From: Proteles cristata cristata
Lineage: Eukaryota; Chordata; Mammalia; Carnivora; Hyaenidae
Length of the DNA: 64,000 bases
Reading direction: 5' to 3'
NCBI GenBank assembly: GCA_017311185.1
Contig: JAESUZ010005114.1
Coordinates: 214,501-278,500, forward strand
Below the pieces are notes generated by a model. The model ran no database searches. It was not told the origin of the DNA and worked only from the letters and a program-made list of their open reading frames with translations. Of this stretch, positions 1-10,553 are shown in pieces. The position numbers were made by a program, and so were the translations under genes. Every line of letters starts with the position of its first letter. Position 1 is the stretch's first letter.

Positions 1-476
1 CAAATCACTTAATTTCTGGAGAAGTTTCAACTTCCCATCAGCCACACAGATACCAAGTCGAATCAGCTGTGAGCCCCCTTTCCCATGGCCCTCCTCCCCT
101 GCTCAGCACCAACTGGGCTGTTCATTCTCCGCGTTTCCAGGTGCCATGTCCTTCCCCCGGGGGCTGTGATCGGCCATGCCCGGCCTTCCATTGATCCCTG
201 CGTCTGCTCTCTGAATGTCATCTCAACTACTTTCTGGTTCCTTCTGAGGATCACCAGAGACGAATCCCCCTTCATGTCATGGTATGACCACATAATAACC
301 TGGTTGACAAAAACCCTGTAAAACTAAGTTCCTACAGGGAAAATGTTACCTGTCTCAGCTCAGTGCTCAACGTCCTCTGAAAGCATGGTACCCTTATTTC
401 ATTGTTTCCAAAGGAAGCCATTCACTTGCCCCAGAATGGACCTAATGCGATGCTATCTCCTTTTACTCAGCCAAGT
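1..476. other. Unique sequence, no feature seen
   Basis: Ordinary non-repetitive DNA at the window edge. Short open frames exist on both strands, but none has a recognisable domain or splice context. It stops where L1 3'-end sequence becomes recognisable. Confidence 0.5.
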
Positions 477-965
477 CCCATCAATACATAAGTGGATAAA
501 GACACTGTACATGTGCACAGTGGAGTATTACTCATCACGACAGAATGAAATCTTGCATTTGTGACATGGATGGACCTAGAAGGTGTTATGCTAAGTGAAA
601 TAATTCCAACAGAGAAAGACAGATACCACAGGATTTCATTTACACATGGAATCTACAAAATAAAAACAAACAAACTAACAATGGATCTTAAACACATAGA
701 GTAAAGGGGAGGGAAGAGAGGGATGGGCAAAATAGGGGAATATCACTTCCAGTGATAAAATAAATACGCCACGGGGGGAAAAGTACAGTCTAGGGAATGC
801 AGACAATAATACCGTGATAGCATTGTGAGCATTGTGTGGTCACAGACGGTGACTACTCTGTGGTGAGCACTGTGTACATTCGCTGAATCACTCCCTTGTA
901 AGCCTGAAACCAGCGTAATACCATAGTGTCAACTACCCTTCAATAATACAATAAAAACATTATCA
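477..965 (+). repeat. LINE-1 3' UTR fragment (L1MA-like)
   Basis: The sequence follows the usual order of an old mammalian L1 3' end: a GGATAAAGA block, GAATGAAATCTTGC, GGATGGACCTAGAAGG, TATGCTAAGTGAAATAA, CAGAGAAAGACAGATACCA, and a CAATAATACAATAAAA end at about 945-960. Only the part downstream of ORF2 is present, so it is a 5'-truncated insertion. Many point differences from the remembered consensus make it old. The subfamily is uncertain. Confidence 0.85.
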
Positions 966-1234
966 AATGGATTCTACAGTTGCCATTGTATGAGTGAAAC
1001 ATGTTATAGTCTTAAAATTCAATGCAAAGCACATTCACCAAAGGAGGGAAAACATCTTCTACCTGCGTGGATGCTTCTCTGGGACTAGCCGTCTGCATGA
1101 AGCGTGCTCTGAACATTTTAGCCCATGGCAGTCTCTCCTCATAATCTACTAGAGGAACTATCGAAACAACCCTCTTGCCATCCACTTGTGGATTATTGTC
1201 TCTACGGCTATTTACTTATTCTATTTATTTTTTA

Positions 1235-1400
1235 AAGGAAGTAGGATCATTCAATCAGGGCAGATCTTGGTTTCAACTCTGGCTTCATTATTTATTATCT
1301 GTGTGAAGTTGAGTAAATTATCTGACCCCATACGGTTCCCTTTCCAAACCCACAGCAAGGGAGCTTCTAACCTCATGGTGTAATGGAGAGATGGATGGAT
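1235..1400 (-). repeat. MIR SINE relic, antisense
   Basis: The antisense MIR pattern is visible: CTTGGTTTCAACTCTGGCTTC, then TGTGTGAAGTTGAGTAAATTA, then a decayed CTCAGTTTCC/TCATCTGTAAAATGG-like end. MIR is an ancient tRNA-derived SINE shared by mammals. Ends are approximate. Confidence 0.55.
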
Positions 1401-2186
1401 GTCACCTGCAAGGACTCAACGTGTAGTATGAGCATCTGAGCCGCCTTCCCTGTCCTCGTCTCGGGTCTCAGAGCCTGTGTTGCCGGATTTCTCTTCGCAT
1501 CTGTACCGCCTGGACCGAGCACGGGGCTTGCGTGACGAGCACATGTTCACTGGAAGCAATTCTGAGCAGAATCCAAAGGAATTTAATTTTAGTAGGTGCA
1601 TCAATCTACTAAAAATGATGCCCAATGATGAACTTCAGAAGTATTTGGGGAAAAAATACACACACACACTCATATGCATACTAACACACTTACACTCACT
1701 CACACCCAACTGAATGGGTATACAATGAATAAAACAGCACTGTTACCTAATATAACATTATCCACATTTGTTTCATTCAAATGAATCTTCACAACACCAT
1801 CAGATTTGTAGGGAGATGCTGATATTTATGATAAAAATAAAAATAATAAACACGCTAGATAAATATAAAAATAAGCAAAAGTAAAATCTCTGAAACATAG
1901 GGGATTTCGTCTCAAGGTAAACTCTGGCTAATGATTTTTGTTAAAAATCAGATCTAATTTTGTGATGGTATAAGTTGAATTCATTTTCATAAGGAAGTTG
2001 CATACATGTCTTCCTCTCCCATTGACAGTGCTCCAGAAAGAGCTATTAATTATATGCACAGATGTGATATTTTCATTTTAACCTGACATGGGCTTTCTTG
2101 TTAACCTTTCATTATTATCGAAGCCTGAAAGACGGCTGAAGTTGGTAATAACCACATCCAAGTACATCTTCAAAAGAATTTGGCTC
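1401..2186. other. Unique AT-rich sequence
   Basis: No gene is seen. The stretch holds a degenerate CA tract at 1656-1708 (annotated separately) and an A/T-rich run with AATAAAAATAA-like words near 1830-1880. Confidence 0.5.
1656..1708. repeat. Degenerate (CA)n microsatellite
   Basis: ACACACACACTC followed by interrupted ACACTTACACTCACTCACACC words. The interruptions suggest an ageing dinucleotide tract. Confidence 0.75.
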
Positions 2187-2392
2187 TTTTTTTTTTTTAA
2201 TATTAATTTTTGAGAGAAGGAGAGAGAACAAAAGAGGGAAGGGGAAGAGAAAGAGGGAGACACAGAATCCGAAGAAAGGCTCCAGGCTCCAAGCTGTCAG
2301 CACAGAGCCTGACACAGGGCTTGAACTCGTGAACTGCAAGATCATGACCTGAGGTGAAGTCAGAGACTCAACCAACTGAGCCCCCAGAGTGG
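2187..2392 (-). repeat. CAN SINE (carnivoran tRNA-Lys SINE), antisense
   Basis: A T-rich run at 2187 (the poly-A tail read in antisense) leads into GAGAGAAGGAGAGAG, then AGGCTCCAGGCTCCAAGCTG, a decayed B box (GGGCTTGAACTCGTGAACTG) and the decayed head ending near 2392. The head, normally CTGAGCCACCCAGGCGCCCC in this orientation, has drifted to CTGAGCCCCCAGAGTGG, so this is an older copy. Confidence 0.95.
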
Positions 2393-2624
2393 TTAGCTCG
2401 TAAAGCACATGCCTACCAGTGAAGATGTCATTTGAGTAAAACCACCTAGACCACCTGTCAGCCAGGCGACAGCTCGGGGCAGGACTTCGGCCTCCTCTGA
2501 GATGGCCTGGGACACCTCTCACGTAAATTATTTCTACCTACGTCCACCCACCGAAACACTCTTATGAGTAGTATAGTTTTTTGCCTTTTAAACATTCATA
2601 TCATTTGATCGGGTCCATTGCCAC

Positions 2625-2760
2625 GAAAACTCAGAGTTGCAAGGGGCCTTTTAAACAAGTCTGTTCACGCCCTCACTTTACAGATGAGGAGACAGAAGTC
2701 TGGTTAAATGTGATTGTCCTGCCTACGAACATCTGTCCTGCTTCTCTCTAGATGGTTACT
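2625..2760 (+). repeat. MIR-like relic
   Basis: CTCACTTTACAGATGAGGAG at 2671-2690 is the most conserved MIR core word, and a degraded equivalent of the GGTTAAGTGACTTGCCC stretch follows. The flanks cannot be aligned by eye. Confidence 0.45.
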
Positions 2761-3479
2761 TGAGGGCAGGCTGCGGCGAATTATCTCCACAGGACCTCGG
2801 GAAAGAAAGCCTCTACAACTCAATGGAAATGTTTTTATGTCTGGGTCGAGGAATATAAAAGGGCCAATCAGACGAGATTGGGCACATTCTGGATGGTAAG
2901 GCCATAGACTAAAAGGGCAAATTAAATGCAGTTGCATCCAACCAAAGCAATGACAGGCAGCTTCTAGAAAGCTGTGTTTATCCGAGTTAGTTGGTTACAA
3001 GTCGAAGTATCTCTGTATAATGAACATACGGCAAATTTTAACTGAAGGTCCTGGACTGTGTTTCTCTGATTCCTATGAAGTTCATGGATTAATTTCAAGA
3101 CTTCTATACATCCTCTGGAATTGGACTGGAACAGCCCGTGTGAGAATGTGTTCCCGAAGTCCGATTCTGTTGCCGCCATGAGACTTTTGAAAGTGTGTGC
3201 GAGCCAAAACAAGTGAGGATCCGCTGATTATGAATGTCTATTACACGGAAGAGAGGACGCTTGAAGACAAACAGGGCCGCCTTGTTCCATGAGGACCCCG
3301 TGGGCACGTGTCCGACAGACCTTCACCCGCCTCTCCAGCTGCAAAGCCACAGAGGACTGGGGCGGGGGGGTGAGGCGCAGAGGCAGGGCGACGCTAAGAG
3401 CGATCGAAATCAAAAGGTAAAGAAAGTGTGGCAAATTCCAGAGGAAGAAATCTGATAACATTAAGATGTAACAGACACT
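2761..3479. other. Unique sequence, no feature seen
   Basis: Mixed base composition with a purine-rich stretch at 3355-3430. Open frames of about 75-80 codons occur on both strands with no recognisable product. Confidence 0.5.
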
Positions 3480-4260
3480 TCAAACTGTGTGATCTGACCT
3501 AATAAGTTATTAATAGGGGACCATTACTCCTCATGCATTTTTTATGAGGAAGGCATTGCCTTTTTGTCAAGATTAGTGGATTATAAAATATTTGTGCTAC
3601 ACAATATAAATGACCCTACCTATTAATAAGTCTCTAGAAAGATATGCTTAAATTGAATTACATTAGGAAGAAAAGTGCCAACAGAAAATTAGGCGTAATT
3701 AATGAGAGCACATAAATAAACCAGATATGGGGGGAAAGGACATTCTTCCCATTGATCATTTTGAGAATTAATTGCCGATATGCTCCAATGACATACCAAC
3801 TATTACTGTTTGCATAAGAGCTGTACCACAGAAGGTGGAGTTCCTTAACTATGAATATATATTATAATTTATAGCTGGGAGGTAGCAGAAGATCACACGC
3901 CTCTAATTAGCGGGCATAATTTTGAAGAGCTAAAAGCTTCCACTTAAAACACGATATTGTAACGAGGACTCATTACACTTTGTTTTCTCGCATGCAGAAC
4001 GTTGCTTTCCCTGCAATGCAAGGTGGGCCACTCCATGTGGGCTGGGCGTGAGGCTGCCCGGGCATCCTGACCAACGCAGCTGTGCAGGTCACCTCACCTT
4101 ATTATTCTCCAGGGGCCGGAGCCAGCAATTCACTTAGCGCTGTGATGCCCCGAGATACCGGAAATTATTTTTCACATCTCATTCCCATAATGGGCAATGT
4201 GATGGAGTTACACGGCGGACGCACGCTCCGGACCATCTCCACCCGCAAACGTATGTAAGG
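3480..4260. other. TAAT-rich candidate conserved non-coding block
   Basis: This stretch has no recognisable transposon and contains closely spaced homeodomain-type cores: TAATAAGTTATTAATA near 3499, TAATTAAT at 3696-3703, AATTAATTG at 3766-3774 and CTAATTAG at 3903-3910. A CpG-retaining portion follows at about 4020-4240. Clustered TAAT cores are common in developmental enhancers, but AT-rich DNA also produces them by chance, so regulatory function is inferred. Confidence 0.3.
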
Positions 4261-7200
4261 TTTCCCAGTGCCACACACCACGTCCAACATGCTATGAGGC
4301 AGCGTCACATTCCTGTTTCAGGCATGAGGCAGTCACTCCCTCCCGTAGTTCAGACAGGAATGTCTGGGGCTGTGACACGCTCATTTCATCAGGGCCTGTG
4401 TTATTATTTGTGGTGTGTTTAAAGTAGCTGATGTCACACAGTATATCTTCCCTTTTGTTCACTGTAAGCAAGTCTAATGAAAAAATGCCCAACACCCAAT
4501 TTAAAATAATTGTCAATATGCAAAACAAATACAGCTAATCACTCTCTTGCTTACTGGTCCACATTATTAGCGCAGAACAAATGCATTAAAGCAACGCTCT
4601 TGGCCAGACTACCAGATAAGCCAAGGAGGTCTGAAGCCTAACACCCCATGAGATCCTTTCCTGGGGAGCTTTTGGGGAGAGGGGGCTGGGCAGCACGGGG
4701 TCTGGAATGGGGCTTTGTGTGGGGCGTGGGGGCACTTTGGATGGAGACCCACATGGACGTGGTGGGGGCATCACCGCCGGCCTTCTCTTTGTGGTTTGGG
4801 AGAATGTATGTTTTAATAACACTTTGAGGGTAGCAGCCTCAGTAGAAGTCCCTAATTGTGTCACAGATATTGTTACGAGGTTTGGGATGAAGTCTTTCCT
4901 CCTGGGTGGACAGAGCCTACTGTGTGGTGCCCTCTCCATCGGCTTCCCTGGAAATATTAGGGATCCTCCCGTGATTCCCCAAAGGTTAGACAGGATGGGA
5001 GGGGCCACTCCAAAATTTAAAAGAAAAAAAGAAAAGTTAAATGCATTTTCTGAGGTTGAAGGAGAAAACAGCATTTGGGGGATAAAGATTAATTATAAAG
5101 ATCTTTAGATATACTTTGGGGAACACTGAAGTTTCCCATTCCACTCTTACTGAATTACATTTCTCTGCCGCAGCGGCTTTACCTTTTAATTTTACACTTA
5201 TTTGTTCATTTTACTTTATGTAGTTCCATTTCTGTACTTCAGTTCACCGGTCCTGGCAAGCGCCCTAACTCTGGGTTTAGGGCTGGAAAGTCACGGTGGA
5301 GATGTAATCACTCACACGCCTGGTCTTCCCTGCGAGGTCTCATGAGCTGGCCCGAGCTTCGGCCCCACTTGGTGATCAGTCCACTGGCCCTGGGAAACCC
5401 CTTCCCGCTCCGGACCTCACCTCTCTGTAGAGCAAGGAAGTTAGTACTAGTATCCTGCTCAGTTCTAAAGCTGACTCTGTTCAGCCACTGCTTTGCGTGG
5501 TCCTGGAGCAGTTACTGAAGGAACACAGGTCTACGGCCTCGCAAGCAGAGGTAAAAAGAAATCACCGTGTACAGAAGCACAAACGTGCGCTGTGGGAGAC
5601 ACCATGAAGAACGAGCATCTATCTTGGGGAGCAGAGCGTGCCCAGGTGTGCCTGCTAGCTGGGCCTCACACAACAGGTGCAGAGAGCAGTCTATAGGGAG
5701 TTTTCTCGGGGCTGCACCTGCCGCCAAGACCCTTCCAGGGCACTCTGAGCACATGGGCGTCCTCACAGGTACGGCGCGGAATGGCCTGTGCACCTGGTCA
5801 GCTCCATGGTGCACGGGCACTTCCGAGGGCTGGGGTGCACATGCCCCAGTGTCCGCCAGGAGCCCCGCTGGGTTGTGCTCCTTCACTGTGGAGCGGGAAC
5901 ATGGCTGAGGGCACTTACCGGCCTCCCTGAGCCAAGAACTGTGATTCTAACCAAACAAGCCCCCGAATCCATTCAATCTGCTCTTGCTCACGTTGTTACA
6001 ATTCCGTCTATGATTCTGGACCAATATTATAGCTTTGGTTTGAGGAATTTTGATTAGAACTTGGTAAAAGTAAGAGTATTCGGCGAAGCCAGAGTGGTGT
6101 GTGAGTGTCCTCACCGCCATCGCCGTGGAGTGACTTGCAAGGCCTGCCCGAGCTGGAGGAAGGCCAGGGCCAGCCCCCCCAAGGGCACAGCACGGGAAGA
6201 GTGTCTTCCCAGCTGGGCTGAGCTGACATCTCGAGGGGTGTTCACAGCTTCAGCCAAGCAAGGACAGAAACGAGACAGCATCCATACAATGGAGCTGAAG
6301 AGAAGCCAAGTGACCCGTGGAATGGGACAGTCCTGAACAAAGGTTCTGAGCACTCACTCTAGGAAAAGACCCATCTCCCACTGTCTCCAACATCCCAAAC
6401 ACGGGCTCTACTTACTAACAGAGAAAAATGAAACCATTTAAAATCTATACGTAACCCATGACTAAGCCATTTCCTTCTACGTTTCCTGAAAACTCTCTCC
6501 CTGGTGCTCAGCAACCCCCATCTGGCTCTGCAGATGTTGCTGGTCACTGGGGACTAGCTCCCAGGTCATCCTTCAGCCGCTGTGGCTGTTTATTGATTCT
6601 TGTACTTGTGTGTCTTATATAAAATATCCAGTTTCCCCCTCAAACACAGAAGTTCACGAATGCAGCCTACTCACTGATTTTATGGAGGAATTTACTGTTT
6701 CTGTGAATTGCCGGTCATGCAGCCATCTTTGTAATGGCGACAGATGGAAGAACTCACCGTCTCCCAACTACCCACCGTGGAAGCAAGGGATTCGACTGGC
6801 TACTAACATGGCATGAGTTCAGTGCTAACATGGCATGAGTTTTAAAACACAGCTCATTCCTAGCTACCTGGGTATTTCCTTCTCTCCTTCCTAATTATAA
6901 GACACAGCACTATTGCATATCAGAAGGCTCGTGTGTGATTGTCTAACCACAGGAAGAAAACTCTCCAGAAATCGCAATCGTGTGATGGAGCATGTGCTGG
7001 GGGAGCATCAGACGGAGGGTGGAGGAGGCACGTCTCAGCCCCGAAATGTTTGCTTCTCCCTGCTCAGCGTGCACGGACTCACTCTCTGGCCACTACACTT
7101 TCACCTCTAGTCTGAATACAAGTGGGGAAATACACATCCCTTTTTTTTTTTCCTTAGGATAGCAAGGATGTCATTTTCGAAATAACTTTATTATAGAGAA

Positions 7201-7689
7201 CCAAAGAACAAAAACTAATTAGAGGACTCATATCATAAACATTATCTTCAGGTCAAAATGCTCTCACCCCATGGATGCCAACAGAATGCAGCAGTGTTTT
7301 CCAGAACAGAGTCCAGCCATTCAAAGAGGACCTCCCTGTGCCCACAGAGAAATGCTAAAGCCGAGCGGTTTTCCTCCTCCTGCCTCCTCGGCTGCGTCTT
7401 GTCCTCCAGGGCACACCGTTCACGCTCCGCGGTCCACCCATGTGTCCACACAGACTTCTGCACAGATTCATATGGTGTACTATTTGAGTGTTAAGAACCA
7501 TTGTGTAGATTGCTGTAAAAGAGCCTTTCCAAGCAGCATCCAGCTGCAGACTGTTGAAACATTTTCTGTGTGGAACACACGAGGCTCATCTTCGCCAGTT
7601 CACTGGGCTCACGGCCGACAAGGAGCCCATGGCCCCCAGCCCCCCAGCGGAGCCCCCATGAGAGGCCTGCGCCTGCCTAACACAAACCA
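4261..7689. other. Long unique stretch, no gene seen
   Basis: About 3.4 kb without a recognisable transposon. CpG-containing GC-rich patches at 4700-5000 and 5500-5950 carry long open frames in several registers, which is the low-stop-codon effect rather than a coding signal. A 22-bp-period duplication lies at 6803-6841. Confidence 0.5.
6803..6841 (+). repeat. Short tandem duplication, 22-bp period
   Basis: CTAACATGGCATGAGTT occurs at 6803-6819 and again, identically, at 6825-6841. This looks like a small local duplication, probably replication slippage. Confidence 0.8.
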
Positions 7690-7998
7690 CAGACCACATG
7701 GCTGGCACAGTGGAAATCTGTTCTCTCGTGGTTCAGGAGGCCACAGGTCTGAATCAAGGTGTCCAAAGGCTGGCTCCTCTTGGATGCTCGGAGGGAGAGT
7801 CCACTCGTCCCCTCTCCCTGGCTCTGGGAGCTCAGGCTGCTGCACAGCTGGTCCCTGCCTCTGCCTCCTCTGCCCCGTGTGTCTGTGTGTCCTCTCTGAT
7901 GGGGACACCGCCATTAGATTGGGGCCCACCCTAATCTCAATTACATCTGCAGGGACCCTAAGCCCAAATCGGGTCACATTCCGGCCTTCTGGGTGGAC
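7690..7998 (-). repeat. Possible MaLR-type LTR fragment, antisense
   Basis: The order of words resembles an antisense MaLR LTR: GGAAATCTGTTCTCTCGTGG, CAGGAGGCCACAGGTCTGAA, TCAAGGTGTCCAAAGGCTGG, GGGGCCCACCCTAATCTCA, AATTACATCTGCAGGGACCC, and AAATCGGGTCACATTCCGG. MaLRs are non-autonomous ERVL-related elements with no coding content. The exact family is uncertain. Confidence 0.5.
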
Positions 7999-8629
7999 AT
8001 GAATCTGAAGGTGCTGTTCGCCAAGGCAGCGCACTAAAACCCCCCATGCGATCCTTCTCAAGGCCTCTTTTCTTTGTGCAGCATTTACTCAGAAATCTCT
8101 CCCGGTTTCTTCCACTCGTGTGGGTGTTTAAAGTTCTCTTGCCTGTGCCTTCAAGGTCCATTTCCAGCGGGAATGAGGCGAGCATCCCGTGTCTCCCAGC
8201 CGAAGTCCGTGAGGCTTCTGGCGTTTCCACGGGGTGACCTTGTTTGAAATTCTTTAATGGAATGCACGTGAATTGTTACATATTGCAGATAAAATGTCCC
8301 AAAGGAACCCATTAGACTGAGTAATGAATAATGCGCCGTATAACTGCAGACTGTCTCTCTCCGTTACAGCCACACTGGCGAGTCTCAGCCCCACCCTCAT
8401 CAAGAAACTTCTTGCTCCGCTCGCACTGCGTAGAAGGCACCTGTGACATAGATTTAACTTACTAGAAAGACATTTGCTTTTGTTACTTATGGGTGGGTCT
8501 GAATTTTACCCTGTGTTGTCCAGAGGAAGAAACAGGGCATGGGAATTTAGGGAGGGCAGTCCCACTATACGGACAGTTTATACACGCTCTGTCATAACTG
8601 AACCAAAACCCCGGTGATAAGGAAGCACT
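7999..8629. other. Unique sequence between LTR relic and CpG island
   Basis: No gene or repeat is seen. CpG frequency rises toward the island that begins near 8630. Confidence 0.45.
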
Positions 8630-8860
8630 TGGCCTCTTCTCCGGAAGGAATGAGCACTAGGGGCCCAAGGTCCCGAGCAAGACGCGGGCGCTGCCAACAG
8701 TGAGGCCGATGCGGCCGGGCTCCTGGCCGGACACGGCTCCCCCCGGCCACGCGCCCTCCCCAGTACTGGCTCCGAGAACGGAGGCGGAGACGTCGGAGCG
8801 GTGTCCGCCCACGGGAAAGCCAAGGCCTGTATTGTCAGACCGAAGAAAGAGAAATCAGCT

Positions 8861-9070
8861 GGGGTCTCTGCGTGGCTCAGTCGGCCGACCGTCTGGCTTC
8901 GGCCCAGGTCATGATCTCAGGGCTCGTGAGTTCGAGCCCCGCGTTGGGCGACAGCTCGGAGCCTGGAACCTGCTTCGGATTCTGTCTCCCTCTCCCTGCC
9001 CCTCCCCCGCTCGCGCCCTGTCTCTCTCAAAAATATAAATAAATAAGTAAATAAATAAATCAATCAATCA
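8861..9070 (+). repeat. CAN SINE inside the CpG island
   Basis: Head GGGGTCTCTGCGTGGCTCAG at 8861, A box, B box (GTGAGTTCGAGCCCCGCG), pyrimidine stretch and an AAATAAATAAGTAAATAAAT tail ending in (CAAT)n-like sequence. It keeps many CpGs (TCGGCCGACCG, TTCGGCCC), unlike most old copies, consistent with low methylation of the surrounding island. A possible short target duplication is AATCAGCT before it against AATCAAGCT after it. Confidence 0.95.
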
Positions 9071-9367
9071 AGCTCGACAGTAAAGACCCTGAGAGGCTCG
9101 GCAGACGGAACACGTTTAAGAGCGTAACCCGTGCGGAAGTCACACCTGAGTCGTATATCCTTCTTCCGCAGGCCTCCGCGGTCCGAAGCGTCTACACAGA
9201 GTCACCAGGGCTGGGAGTGAGGAGCCAGTGTTAACTGGAGAACACGCCGGAAACTTCCCTACCTCGTGCGCCTGCACGTGCCACGTGGTTTCCGCCTGTG
9301 CGCCCTTGGCCGATCCACCCGCCGCCAGCCTTCGGGGAAGACCTGGTCGGGCCGGCGCCCCGGGCCA

Positions 9368-9379
9368 CGCGCATGCGCA
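9368..9379. promoter_or_regulatory. NRF1-type palindromic site, repeat copy 1
   Basis: CGCGCATGCGCA matches the NRF1 consensus YGCGCAYGCGCR at every position. NRF1 binds as a homodimer at CpG-island promoters, especially of mitochondrial and housekeeping genes. Occupancy is inferred from the motif alone. Confidence 0.6.
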
Positions 9380-9437
9380 CCGGCGACAGCCCGAGCAGCA
9401 CCAGCCCCCCCCCCGCAGGGACAGCGGGCTGACCACG

Positions 9438-9449
9438 CGCGCATGCGCA
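9438..9449. promoter_or_regulatory. NRF1-type palindromic site, repeat copy 2
   Basis: CGCGCATGCGCA in the second unit, preceded by one extra CG compared with copy 1, so the run reads CGCGCGCATGCGC. Confidence 0.6.
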
Positions 9450-9516
9450 CCGGCGCCAGCGCCAGCCCGAGCAGCACCCCCTCATGGACAGCGTGGCTGA
9501 CCGCCCCCGGGCCACG

Positions 9517-9528
9517 CGCGCATGCGCA
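9517..9528. promoter_or_regulatory. NRF1-type palindromic site, repeat copy 3
   Basis: The same perfect 12-mer in the third unit, with the same extra CG as copy 2. Copies 2 and 3 are therefore probably the closest relatives in the array. Confidence 0.6.
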
Positions 9529-9667
9529 CCGGCGCCAGCGGCAGCCCGAGCGGCACCCCCGCAGGACAGCGGGCTGACCGAGCCCCAACCCTCAGCCACG
9601 CGCATGCACCGCGCCATTCGAGCAGCACTCCCCTCAGGGACAGCGGGCTGACCGCCCCCCCGGGCCA

Positions 9668-9679
9668 CGCGCATGCGCA
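9668..9679. promoter_or_regulatory. NRF1-type palindromic site, repeat copy 5
   Basis: A perfect 12-mer again. The intervening fourth unit (from 9596) reads CGCGCATGCACC and has lost the second half-site. Confidence 0.6.
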
Positions 9680-9845
9680 CCGGCGCCAGCGCCAGCCCGA
9701 GCGGCACCAGCAGGAACAGATGCCCGGCCCTGCGGGGCGGGGGCGCATCCGGCCTCTCCCACGGCGTTTGTCGATCGCACAGACACCAGTGATAGCTGCT
9801 AACTAGTAACCGCCGGAGCCCGGGAACGGGACGGGAGTTTTCTGC

Positions 9846-9882
9846 AGCCCCCCGCCCCCCGGGCCCCCGCCCGGGCCTGACC
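9846..9882 (-). other. G-quadruplex-capable tract on minus strand
   Basis: The plus strand has C runs of six, six, five and three within about 35 bases (9848-9874), so the complementary strand has at least four G runs with very short loops. It sits at the right edge of the CpG island, where such tracts are common. Confidence 0.6.
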
Positions 9883-10180
9883 TCCGGGCGCCCCTGGGCG
9901 GCCGCGCTCACCCCGCACCTCCCTGCGTGTCCCGCTGCCCCTCTATTTCCGTGGCTCCAAGCGGATCACAGCATTTTTAAGCCTCCATCCAACACGCGTA
10001 TACTGTTCCTGGGAAAATATCAATTGGTGGCGTTTGTTTTTAACTCTTTACAGAAATCAGTACGTACAATACCAAAAAATGCAAATGTGATTTTTTCCCT
10101 TACCTGCAACTTTATCATAAAAACAAATTGAAGCCGGTATTTAGTAGCCGCTATTCAAACATGTTTAAACAGAGTAAAGA

Positions 10181-10420
10181 GGGGCGCCTGGGGGGCTCGG
10201 TCGGCGAAGCCTCCGACTTGGGCTCACAGTTTCTGAGTTCGAGCCCCGCGTTGGGGTCTGTGCGGACAGCTGGGAGCCTGGAACCCGCTTCGGATTGCGT
10301 GTCTCCCTCTCTCTCTCTCTGCCCCTCCCCTGCCTGTATTTGGTCTCTCTCTCTCTCTCTCTCTCTCTCAATCTGTCTCAAAAATAAATAAACATTAAAA
10401 TAAATAAATAAAAATAAAGA
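10181..10420 (+). repeat. CAN SINE with expanded (CT)n
   Basis: Starts at GGGGCGCCTGGGGGGCTCGG, with a B box in GAGTTCGAGCCCCGCGTTGG and a (TC)n expansion at about 10345-10370, then an AAATAAATAAACATTAAAATAAATAAATAAAAATAAAG tail region (10380-10419). CpGs are well preserved, suggesting a fairly young or hypomethylated copy. Confidence 0.97.
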
Positions 10421-10540
10421 ATTATGGTAATTTCCAGCTTCGAAACGATGCATACCCGCTCATTGGCAAAGATCAGTGTAAATTATCGTTAAGTAAATGC
10501 TTCCAGGTTTGAATCCTCCCTCCTCTTAGCTTGGGTCCAG

Positions 10541-10553
10541 TGCCCTCTGCTGG
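10541..10553 (-). promoter_or_regulatory. CTCF-like motif, minus orientation
   Basis: TGCCCTCTGCTGG on the plus strand reads CCAGCAGAGGGCA on the minus strand, followed there by CTGG. This is a close match to the CTCF core CCASYAGRKGGCRS. The site lies in unique DNA about 120 bp beyond the SINE. Confidence 0.5.

Larger units (their letters stand above)
9359..9708. repeat. GC-rich minisatellite, five copies, 68-84 bp unit
   Basis: Five units start with CCACGCGC at 9365, 9433, 9512, 9596 and 9665, giving spacings of 68, 79, 84 and 69 bp. Each continues as CATGCGCACCGGCG-like sequence, then AGCCCGAGCRGCAC, a C-rich spacer of variable length, and a GGACAGCGGGCTGACC word (absent from the last, partial copy). 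The fourth unit is degraded in its first part. Unit lengths are not multiples of three, and frames are open on both strands only because stop codons are rare. Confidence 0.9.
8630..9960. promoter_or_regulatory. CpG-rich island, no associated gene visible
   Basis: CpG dinucleotides are dense from about 8640 to 8830 and again from about 9120 to 9910, in contrast to the CpG-poor flanks. A CAN SINE separates the two halves. The right half contains the NRF1-motif minisatellite and a strong G-quadruplex candidate. Preserved CpGs usually mark DNA unmethylated in the germline, typically a promoter. No exon, splice donor or protein can be tied to it here, so it could be the promoter of a non-coding transcript, an orphan island, or simply a GC-rich minisatellite. 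Confidence 0.55.

Noticed and set aside
7271..8002. A 243-codon open frame on the plus strand
   Set aside because: Its second half overlaps the likely antisense MaLR LTR, and the translation matches no family I recognise.
9231..9911. A 226-codon open frame on the minus strand across the CpG island
   Set aside because: It reads through the minisatellite, whose unit length is not a multiple of three, and equally open frames exist in other registers and on the other strand. GC-rich DNA simply lacks stops. The translation is arginine/alanine/proline-rich without a domain.
10151..10453. A 100-codon minus-strand frame rich in RERERE
   Set aside because: It is the antisense translation of the (CT)n tract in a CAN SINE.
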